Shown one piece after another: positions 1 through 7,600 of a stretch of 64,000 nt of DNA (position 1 is its first letter; each line of letters begins with the position of its first letter). Both the position numbers and the translations under genes were made by a program. Source of the stretch: Saprospiraceae bacterium (GTDB taxonomy: Bacteria; Bacteroidota; Bacteroidia; Chitinophagales; Saprospiraceae); assembly GCA_022842725.1 (NCBI GenBank), contig JALHOZ010000017.1, positions 1 to 64,000 of the forward strand, given 5' to 3'. Below the pieces are notes generated by a model. It was not told where the DNA came from and searched no databases. It saw only the letters and a list, made by a program, of their open reading frames with translations.

Positions 1-915
1 GTTGACCTTGTCGAACTCAGAAAACTCATTCTCGGTACTTCCACTCGTTTTACAAACCAAAGCTGGAGATTCATTGATACAAAATATCCAATGGATATGA
101 GTCATGTCTTCCCGTTTGTAGACAGAATGGATATTCCATCCGATTCAACACAACGTAACAATATCAATTTTGTAGGTGTTAAAATCGGAGATGTCAATGG
201 TACAGCTACAACAGATGTAATGAACGCGACAGGTCAACACAGAACCTCTACTACCCTGAACCTTACAGCTGAAAACAGAAATGTTGAAGCTGGTGAAACA
301 GTAGAAGTTCCTGTAACTGCATCAAACTTCAATGAGGTTTTCGGATTCCAGTTCACCATGAATGTAGAAGGCGCATGCTTTGTAAATGTTATTCCCGGAA
401 CGCTCGAAATCAATGAAAGTAATGTAGGAGTTATCTCTGACGAGATGATTACCATGAGCTTTGCTTCAACAACTGCAGAAACAAGAAGAGTGGATGATGT
501 ATTATTCACTATCGTATTGAAAGCTAACAAAGCTACTTTATTGAGTGAAATGATGTATATCAACTCTCATGTAACTTCAGCAGAATCTTATGTTGGTTCA
601 AATATGAAAGTTCAGAATATCGGATTAACAGTAGGTAGCGAAAGTGCTTCAGCTGATATCCAATTGTTCCAAAACGAGCCTAACCCATTCAAAGGTCAGA
701 CTAAAGTAAGTTTCTTTATGCCTAAAGCAAACAAAGCTACTTTGACAGTGTACGATGTAATCGGAAAATTAATCAACATCAGAAACATCGATGCTGTACA
801 AGGTATAAACACGGAAGTTTACAACAAAGAACAATTAGGTACTTCCGGTTTGTTGTATTACAAATTAGAAAGTGGTGACTTCACTGCTACTAAAAAAATG
901 ATCATCGTGGAATAA
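1..915 (+). CDS. 3' end of a dockerin-containing T9SS surface protein (5' end outside window)
   Basis: The reading frame is open from base 1 to the TAA at 913-915, so the gene starts upstream. The first residues (VDLVELRKLILGTS) are the second half of a type I dockerin-like calcium-binding repeat. About residues 80-205 form a cohesin-like beta domain (AGETVEVPVTASNF, then a long beta-rich stretch), and the last 85 residues are a T9SS type A sorting domain starting at FQNEPNPFKGQTKV and ending KKMIIVE. The protein is expected to be exported across the outer membrane and anchored at the surface or released. From about base 175 the sequence is nearly the same as the 3' end of the giant gene ending at 16155, whereas the first 170 bases resemble the gene ending at 21899 more closely, which suggests a recombinant tail. 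An internal ATG at 91 is not the start. Confidence 0.9.
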   Translation, partial: VDLVELRKLILGTSTRFTNQSWRFIDTKYPMDMSHVFPFVDRMDIPSDSTQRNNINFVGVKIGDVNGTATTDVMNATGQHRTSTTLNLTAENRNVEAGETVEVPVTASNFNEVFGFQFTMNVEGACFVNVIPGTLEINESNVGVISDEMITMSFASTTAETRRVDDVLFTIVLKANKATLLSEMMYINSHVTSAESYVGSNMKVQNIGLTVGSESASADIQLFQNEPNPFKGQTKVSFFMPKANKATLTVYDVIGKLINIRNIDAVQGINTEVYNKEQLGTSGLLYYKLESGDFTATKKMIIVE

Positions 916-956
916 TCTGAACAAGTTTCAGAAAGTTTTATTCCCAACTCATAAAA

Positions 957-996
957 AAAGAACCCATGATAATAACATCATGGGTTCTTTTTTTTA
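957..996 (+). terminator. Rho-independent terminator of the first gene
   Basis: A perfect 14-bp inverted repeat (AAAGAACCCATGAT at 957-970, its complement at 977-990) with a six-base loop is followed by a T run. It lies about 40 bases after the stop codon at 915. Confidence 0.9.
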
Positions 997-1353
997 TAAC
1001 CACCTGACACTAACAATATTTATATAACATCATTTTAATAAAATGAATGGAATAAAACGTACTATGTGGTTTTCAGAACTTATATCTGTTCCATCATGTT
1101 GTCTAACCGAACCTACAATGTTTGATCGTTTCATAAAAGATCTTATGGTGCCCTTTCTGAAAAAAAAATAATATTTTATTTTGGGCTTTTATTAGATATG
1201 GGGTGGTCATTAAAGTAAAACCAGCCTCTATGTAAAATAAACATAACAAGAATTTAGCGGGTACATTCTTATAACACTTTAAAAAATATTATTTTTCAAA
1301 AAAGATTCTTTTGAAACTAAAACAGCGTATTTTTTAAATAAATCATAATTACT
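997..1353. other. AT-rich intergenic stretch, no gene seen
   Basis: This stretch lies between a plus-strand terminator and the end of a minus-strand operon. No convincing ORF, RNA or promoter was found. A weak inverted repeat near 1296-1316 (TTCAAAA ... TTTTGAA) could help end the minus-strand operon, but it lacks a good T run and is not called as a terminator. Confidence 0.4.
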
Positions 1354-1656
1354 TTATGAATATACTGCTTCATAAAGCATTCCATCAACATCCAAACCAA
1401 TGGGGACCAAAAAAACTTCTATGCTTTCCGTTCCGTTATAAAACACTTTATACGTCCCTTGGTGCCAATAGATATTTTTTTCGTTTATCTTAAATATAAC
1501 AGAAAAGGGGATTCTTTCTATACCATTATATTTTTCATATTTTTTAATTTCTGATATTACAGCCGGTAATAGATGATTTTCATCAAATTGTATAGCCAAT
1601 TCACCTTTTGTACGTAGTTCTTCATAAAATATTATATCGATTTCAACAGGTGTCAT
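1354..1656 (-). CDS. Small DUF6916-like protein, last gene of the tail-collar operon
   Basis: This is a 100-residue soluble protein without a signal peptide. The C-terminal half (IPFSVIFKI, then a YKVFYNG strand, IEVFLVPIGLD, and a final YEAVYS) resembles the pattern I associate with DUF6916 proteins (PFSLxF ... QGxYxLxH ... LFLVPxG ... YEAxF). That match is from memory and moderate. Function is unknown. It starts 9 bases after the stop of the GNAT gene, so it is very likely co-transcribed with the three tail-collar genes and may be a chaperone, assembly factor or structural partner (inference). Confidence 0.75.
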   Translation of the reverse strand: MTPVEIDIIFYEELRTKGELAIQFDENHLLPAVISEIKKYEKYNGIERIPFSVIFKINEKNIYWHQGTYKVFYNGTESIEVFLVPIGLDVDGMLYEAVYS

Positions 1657-1665
1657 ATTAATCCA

Positions 1666-2178
1666 TTATGGTTTCCATTGCATTAAAAAATAAATACTAT
1701 TTACAGTTTCAATCTCTTGAAACCCTAACCGCTTATACAATTTTAGGGCTGGATTAAACTGTTCGACATGTATACTCACATTCTTTGAGAGGTTTTTAGC
1801 CAAATTTTGAATATCCTTTAATATACCGGTTCCAATATTTTTATTTCGAAATTCTGGCAACAAGGTTATATCAACAATTCTGATTTCATTAGATATCTGT
1901 AAGTACAATCTGCCTGCAACTTTTTCAGCATATAAAATTATCCAGAAATATGTATCACCATAATATTTTTGATAATGAAAATGTTGGGCTTCGAATTGAT
2001 TTTTAAGAAAAATCAATTTTTGTTCAGCTGTCCAGTTTGTCAATGAAAGCTCTTCTTGCCGTGTGCTGCTATAAATTTCAAACAAACAATCTTTATCTTC
2101 TTCTGTAATATTACGAAAACGTAACATTGAATCATTTACAGGCAATACATCGGAAAAATCATTTTTTCCTGAAGACAT
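1666..2178 (-). CDS. GNAT-family N-acetyltransferase of the tail-collar operon
   Basis: A 170-residue acetyltransferase fold. The acetyl-CoA pyrophosphate loop is seen as LLPEFRNKNIGTGIL, preceded by the strand IRIVDIT and followed by the typical C-terminal HVEQFNPALKLYKRLGFQ. The N-terminal pattern STRQEELSLTNWTAEQK followed by FLKNQFEAQ is characteristic of a GNAT subgroup I remember beside tail-collar genes. The substrate is unknown; because the gene sits inside the operon (9-base gaps on both sides), acetylation of the tail-collar proteins or of a cell-envelope acceptor is possible. It is cytoplasmic, with no signal peptide. Confidence 0.88.
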   Translation of the reverse strand: MSSGKNDFSDVLPVNDSMLRFRNITEEDKDCLFEIYSSTRQEELSLTNWTAEQKLIFLKNQFEAQHFHYQKYYGDTYFWIILYAEKVAGRLYLQISNEIRIVDITLLPEFRNKNIGTGILKDIQNLAKNLSKNVSIHVEQFNPALKLYKRLGFQEIETVNSIYFLMQWKP

Positions 2179-2187
2179 GAGTTTAAA

Positions 2188-2697
2188 TTATGGTCTGGGT
2201 GGAAATATACCTTGCAGTGCGATGATATAATTTAATGTAAGATAAGGTTGCATATTGTTATGGGGCAACGAACCTCCACTTGGTGTTAAAATACTGGCAT
2301 TCATTGGACTTGTAGACCCTGGAAAAGATTTATACATATTTGCCCGGGATGGAAACGCGCCTTGAGGAGATGACTGTAATCCGGGGTCATTAACTGTTCG
2401 TATCTGATGATTGTGATTCGGTATTTCCGACTCCAATAAGGTTACTGATGTACTTCCTCCTTCTTCACCTAATGATCTGAATGACAAACCAGGCCCTTGC
2501 CCCTCTTGCATGGGAGCTCTTCCCTGAAGGTCAGGTAAAGCAAATGTTGAAAGTCCGTTACCCCCATATGTTGTACCCAACAATGAAAATAAAGCTGTAT
2601 TTTGAGACAATGGTAAAATCTGACCATCACAAAATGCCCAACCCTGAGGCGCAAAGTTAAAACCAACAATTCTGATTTCTGCTACAAATGGATCCAT
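2188..2697 (-). CDS. Phage tail-collar-domain (MdpB-like) protein, paralogue 1
   Basis: This 169-residue protein carries the tail-collar signature: EIRIVGFNFAPQGWAFCDGQ, LPLSQNTALFSLLGTTYGGNG, FALPDLQGRAPMQEG. A variable middle follows, and the conserved end is LPHNNMQPYLTLNYIIALQG. The ATG at 2697 is chosen over an upstream one at 2730 because it gives the family-typical start (MDPFVAEIR) and leaves a 7-base gap to the preceding gene. The family is named after microcystin-dependent protein and phage tail fibres; its cellular role is not established. No signal peptide is visible. It is one of three adjacent paralogues with no phage structural genes nearby. Confidence 0.88.
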   Translation of the reverse strand: MDPFVAEIRIVGFNFAPQGWAFCDGQILPLSQNTALFSLLGTTYGGNGLSTFALPDLQGRAPMQEGQGPGLSFRSLGEEGGSTSVTLLESEIPNHNHQIRTVNDPGLQSSPQGAFPSRANMYKSFPGSTSPMNASILTPSGGSLPHNNMQPYLTLNYIIALQGIFPPRP

Positions 2698-2704
2698 AAT
2701 TGTA

Positions 2705-3214
2705 TTAATTAGGTGTCGGATAAATTCCAAACAATGAAATGATAAAATTTATACAAAGAAAAGGCATCATATTGTCATGTGGTTGACTTCCGCCAACACT
2801 ACTCACCATATTTGGAGCCATTGTTACAAAACCGACACTACCATCTGTAGTGTATTGGTCTGCTGAAGCATTCCTTCCGGGAAATGCACCTATGGGATTT
2901 GGTGTACTGGAAGAACTACCGTTTGACAAAAACACATGATTATGAGAAGGTATTTGCTGGACTGTCAAAGTAACGGATTCTGTTCCAAAAGCACTCGCTA
3001 ATTGATTATTTGATGATTGATGTATAGGAACCCTTCCACGAAGATCAGGTAATGCAAAAGTCTCCTGGCCATCTCCACCATAAGTGGTTCCGATCAGATT
3101 AAACAAAACATCATTTTCACTTATTGGCAAAAGTTGACCCTGACATAACTCCCATCCTAAGGGTGCAAAATTACCTGCAAACATTCTGATTTCTCCAACA
3201 TAAGGTGCACTCAT
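2705..3214 (-). CDS. Phage tail-collar-domain (MdpB-like) protein, paralogue 2
   Basis: A 169-residue paralogue of its two neighbours. It opens MSAPYVGEIRMFAGNFAPLG, followed by LGWELCQGQLLPI, GTTYGGDGQETFALPDLRGR and VPIHQS, and ends SQPHDNMMPFLCINFIISLFG followed by IYPTPN. The middle (about residues 75-135) differs strongly from the paralogues and is Ser/Asn/Gly-rich. The start at 3214 is preferred to 3265 because it matches the family N-terminus and avoids overlap with the upstream gene. Being the middle of three, it suggests a hetero-oligomeric assembly rather than redundancy (inference). Confidence 0.88.
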   Translation of the reverse strand: MSAPYVGEIRMFAGNFAPLGWELCQGQLLPISENDVLFNLIGTTYGGDGQETFALPDLRGRVPIHQSSNNQLASAFGTESVTLTVQQIPSHNHVFLSNGSSSSTPNPIGAFPGRNASADQYTTDGSVGFVTMAPNMVSSVGGSQPHDNMMPFLCINFIISLFGIYPTPN

Positions 3215-3225
3215 ATTACATGTAT

Positions 3226-3729
3226 TTAATTTTGTGAAGGAAATATGCCCTGTAATGCTATACAAAAATTCAAAACCAAAGTAGGTTGAGTATTCTGGTG
3301 TGGCTGATTACCTCCGGTATTTGTTACCATTTGAGAATTCATAGGTTGAGAACTTGTTCCGGAATAAATTTCTGAAGGAGCAACATTGGCAAAAAGCGTT
3401 GTATTCCCGGGAACAATTGTATTTTGTTGTTCATTAGTTGCTAAAACCTGATGCGTATGTTGAGGCATTTCATTGATGGTCAGAGTATGAGTAAAAGAAC
3501 CAGCACTTTGACCTTGAGTAAAACCGGCTCCTCTGTGTATTGGCACCCTATCTCGTAAATCCGGCAGGGCAAAAGTTGTCTGACCATTGCCTCCATAAGT
3601 TGTACCTAATAAAGCAAATAATGCCTGATTTTGATTTATGGGCAAAAATTGTCCATTACAAAACGCCCAACCTTGCGGGGCATAATTGAAACTTATAATC
3701 TTAATTTCTCCTAAAAATGGTGTGGACAT
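3226..3729 (-). CDS. Phage tail-collar-domain (MdpB-like) protein, paralogue 3
   Basis: A 167-residue protein, the first of the three tail-collar genes to be transcribed. Signature blocks are FLGEIKIISFNYAPQGWAFC, NGQFLPINQNQALFALLGTT and YGGNGQTTFALPDLRDR, ending QPHQNTQPTLVLNFCIALQG. A pair of HTHQ/PHQ motifs in the second half may bind metal, as histidine-rich tips do in phage fibres, but this is a guess. It lies 15 bases downstream of the Tat-type protein and 11 bases before paralogue 2, so the four genes form one transcription unit. Confidence 0.88.
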   Translation of the reverse strand: MSTPFLGEIKIISFNYAPQGWAFCNGQFLPINQNQALFALLGTTYGGNGQTTFALPDLRDRVPIHRGAGFTQGQSAGSFTHTLTINEMPQHTHQVLATNEQQNTIVPGNTTLFANVAPSEIYSGTSSQPMNSQMVTNTGGNQPHQNTQPTLVLNFCIALQGIFPSQN

Positions 3730-3744
3730 AAATAATGGATTATG

Positions 3745-4392
3745 TTATATGAAAGAAACTTTTTTCCATGGGTAAAAAGTTGACTCAACAGTAGAGCTTA
3801 ATATTTTCTCACCAATTTTATTTTCAACTATTCCTTCACAAATGGTTTTATCATTACGGATTATTGTTTTAAATCCAACATGAGCAAAAAAACTTTCAAA
3901 ATAAAAAACGCCTTCTTTAAATTTTCTCTTTTGATCAACCGGCAAAAGAAATTCAAACGTGTGGATTTTATTTGATTCGCAAATATGTTCTATAGCGTTT
4001 CGGTTTTTCAAAAACCAATCGATCTGTCTTGGATTGATTGAACTTATAAATTGAGGCTTTTTATCCCCTTTAAAAAGCAAAATCACCTCATCTATAACAT
4101 TAGAACTATCTTTTAATTGAAAAACAAAAAATCGATTATCCTGAAGTTCATAAGTTAAACCCGGATTAATTTCATACCCTAAATCAATATATTTTTGAAA
4201 AGAAACAGAAAGTTTTTCGTTTTGATTATCTTTTAAAATAAAGTTCTTTTTTTTCGCTCCTATCCACTCTAAAAATTGTACTGACCCATATGTTTGACCG
4301 TTTTCAAATATTGAAACAACTCCACTTAGAGCCCCCTGAAGGCCTAAGAAACCAAAACTTCCTGAATATAGAAATTTTCTTCTGTTCATCAT
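3745..4392 (-). CDS. Tat-signal-like exported protein of unknown function, first gene of the tail-collar operon
   Basis: The start is set at the ATG pair 4392/4389 because a -7 element at 4443-4450 would place transcription start near 4437, making an upstream start at 4440 unlikely. The N-terminus MNRRKFLYSG followed by FGFLGLQGAL looks like a twin-arginine signal. The remaining ~190 residues are soluble and alpha/beta-like, with no family I recognise: a central DEVILLFKGDKKPQF segment and a C-terminal part ending FYPWKKVSFI. The protein probably acts outside the cytoplasm, unlike the collar proteins, which lack signal peptides. Whether it shepherds them or receives them is unknown. Confidence 0.8.
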   Translation of the reverse strand: MMNRRKFLYSGSFGFLGLQGALSGVVSIFENGQTYGSVQFLEWIGAKKKNFILKDNQNEKLSVSFQKYIDLGYEINPGLTYELQDNRFFVFQLKDSSNVIDEVILLFKGDKKPQFISSINPRQIDWFLKNRNAIEHICESNKIHTFEFLLPVDQKRKFKEGVFYFESFFAHVGFKTIIRNDKTICEGIVENKIGEKILSSTVESTFYPWKKVSFI

Positions 4393-4442
4393 ATTACTTT
4401 GTGGATTTTTGTTAATGGGGTTCAACTTTCCTTTTAACACAA

Positions 4443-4450
4443 CAAAAGTA
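4443..4450 (-). promoter_or_regulatory. -7 promoter element of the tail-collar operon
   Basis: Minus-strand TACTTTTG matches the Bacteroidota -7 consensus TAnnTTTG. It lies about 50 bases upstream of the chosen start at 4392. Confidence 0.6.
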
Positions 4451-4504
4451 CTATTAATTTTTATTAAACAATTTAATTATAGATTTTTTTTGATAATAAT
4501 AATG

Positions 4505-4512
4505 TAATTTTG
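4505..4512 (+). promoter_or_regulatory. -7 promoter element of the giant adhesin gene
   Basis: TAATTTTG matches TAnnTTTG. It lies about 97 bases upstream of the ATG at 4609 and is divergent from the tail-collar operon promoter only about 55 bases away. The same TAATTTTGC form precedes the T9SS cargo gene at 62182. Confidence 0.6.
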
Positions 4513-4608
4513 CGCTGGCTTATATCATGGCCTCTTAATGAAGTAACTTACACAATTATTATCATTGAGCTGTGATACAACGAATTAACAATATAACCTC
4601 AACCACAT

Positions 4609-7600
4609 ATGGAGTTTTTATCAACTTTCATCATGACTGTATTGCTGTCATTCAGCACCAATACAAACCCGAATGCAGATCTTGTAAAAAATTACACCAA
4701 ACTTGCAAACGGACAAAAAATATCCTATATTCTTTGTTATGATGAAGATATTACACCAAAAAAATCGTCCCAGGCCTCGTTATTAGCTCCTGTCCTGTCG
4801 GCTACCAAATCGTTTGTTTTGGTAACTCCTGATCTTCCGCCCACAGGACCAAGTCCCGGAGATGTCATCAGATACACCATTGTGATATCAAATGCGGCAG
4901 GTGCCATGGATGCTGAAAACGTAATTCTTACCGATCAGATTGATGCCAATACAACCCTGGTAGGTGGAAGTTTGATGATTGCACCGGTAGCTAACAATGA
5001 CAGTTATTCAACAGTAGGTAATGTTTCTATATCTGTGCCGGCAGCATCAGGTCTGTTGGCAAACGACTTAAATCTGAACGGAACACCATACACAGTAATA
5101 TCCATAAATACTGCGGGAACACAAGGAAATGTAACTTTTAATCCTGATGGCAGCTTTACCTTTAACCCTGCTGCGGGTTTTGAAGGCACTACTTCTTTCA
5201 CATATACCGGAAATAATGGTTTTATGAATGCCACAGGCACTGTGACGATTACTGTTACCGGAATGCTGTGGTTTATAAATTCTTCAGCTGCCGCCGGTGG
5301 TGACGGAAGGATTAATTCGCCATTCAACTCTGTAGCGTCTTTTAATTCCACCGCTGTTGATGATCCCAACGATAATATTTTTCTTTATTCCGGAAGTTAT
5401 AGTGGCAGTATTGTTTTATTGAATGGCCAGCATCTGATTGGCCAGGGTGCTATCGGAACTTTGGCAAGTGTTTCCAACAATGTGTCTTTCTCAGTTTTTC
5501 CTCCAATTGCTCCGGCGTCTGTTCCCACTTTAGGAGGGAGTAACCCAATACTTACGGGTACACCTACAGGTATAACCACAGGTCAAAACAACGATATTCT
5601 GGGCTTAACCGTATCAAATACTACGGGTACGGGTATTTTGGCAAATAATTTCGGAAATTTGTTCGTACGAAATGTGATGGTTTCAAATAGTGCAGGTGTC
5701 GGAATCAATCTTGCTAATGGAGCGTTAAACGCTATTTTAACCTCGATTAGTGCGTCAGGGGCATCCTACGGAATTCAAATACAAAACACTACAGGATCTT
5801 TTCAAGTCATAGGAACGGGTACTACAGATGGTAGTGGCGGAACCATATCAAATATAAGTTTACGTGGTATAGAAATCATAAATGCAACCAATATTACCTT
5901 GCAAAACATGACCCTTACCAATGCCAACACTACAGATGCGGGAGGGGACACAGTTTGTGATGAAGACCAAAACACTTTATGCAATGCTGCGATCTACTTA
6001 TCTGCGGTAAATAATATTACCATGACAAATGTTGATATTAACGGTACTGTGGAACAAGGTATCAACGGAAATAATGTTACAAACCTTACAATGACTAATT
6101 GTTCTGTAATAAATGCGGGATCCGGAGCAGATATCGAGGAAAATGCCTTAAAAATGATTAATCTTTTAGGTACGTGTTCTTTCTCAAACTGTTCTTTTTC
6201 CAATTCAAAAACCAGAAACAGTCATATTAGAAATACCACAGGTAATATCAATCTGACAGTTACAAACTGTAGTTTTGCCAATTCAAATTACGATATCGGC
6301 AGAGCAGATTGTTTTGAAATGAGAACAACGGGTGCATCAACGGCTACTGTAAATATCACAGGGAGTCAGTTTTACCGTGCAGGAAGTAAAGGTATACAAG
6401 CCCTGGCTGAAGACAACTCAAACTTTACTTTTAACATAAGTAGTTCAGACATTCAGAGATTCGGCAATCCAATGGCAGGTATTGAGGTGGGTTCCAACGG
6501 TCCGGGGGCAAACATGAATTACAATATACTCAATAATACCAATATAGAATCTTCAGGTGAAGTGGCTGTTTTGGCTTCTACATTTATTACCTCAGATTTT
6601 AGTGGTCGTGTCAACAGCAACCCCAACATAACAAACTTTAATACAAATCCAACTACCTTTTCTAACATCAGGGTATTACATGAAGGAAATGGTCAGGCCC
6701 TGTTAGAGGTTAAAAACAATAACAATGTTGCTTCAAGCAACACTGATACTCCCGTTGATTTTATCGCTATCAATGGCAACAATGCGGGAGCCAGATTGGA
6801 TGTCACAATGGACAACAATAATGTTTCGAATACCACAAACACTGTAGCCGGTTTGGAAGGAATAGTATTAAGAGTAGGAACAAGCCCAGGGGGTACAGCA
6901 ATCAACACTTTATGTGGCAATATCCTTAACAATGACCTTACGTTGCCTCCTATGTATCCAAGAGCTTTCAGGGTTAGATATTTAGATCCGTCCTCATTTA
7001 TGCAGCTTCAGGGCGTTGGTCCAAATGTTATGACCAACTGGACCAGTAATTTAAATACAAATACAAATGGAATTATTGCTTCAGGACCGACAGCCACAAT
7101 AAGTTACGGAGCTTCATGTATGATTCCGTCTCATTTTGCCCCTGAAGAAGATACTTTTTTTGCTAAATCTGAACCTGAAACCAATGAAACCGCACCAACA
7201 GAACCTGTAAAAACTATTTCAGAAAATGAAAATATGACTTCGGAAAACGAAGTGATTAATCCAAATCTTATGGCATCAATGATTATATCAGGTGAAACGG
7301 TAACTGTGGGAGCCCCCGGAGGATTTACTTTAGCGCAAGGCAAATCTATAACCATACAATTTGATGTAACCATCGACAACCCTTTTCCATTGGGTATTTG
7401 TTCAGTAAGTAATCAGGGAAGTATTAGCGGAAGCAATTTTAGTACATTTCTTACTGACGATCCGTCAATTGCAGGCAATGCAAATCCAACAGTAACAACA
7501 TTATCTATTGCACCTACTATAACGTCATGCCCTCCAGATATCACCGTAAATCCAACAGCAACAAATTGTACTTCTGTACAAACCTATCTTGCTACCGCTG

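Noticed and set aside
1354..4392. Prophage remnant, because of the tail-collar genes
   Set aside because: No other phage genes, integrase, attachment repeats or composition change are seen. The operon is compact with all reading frames intact.
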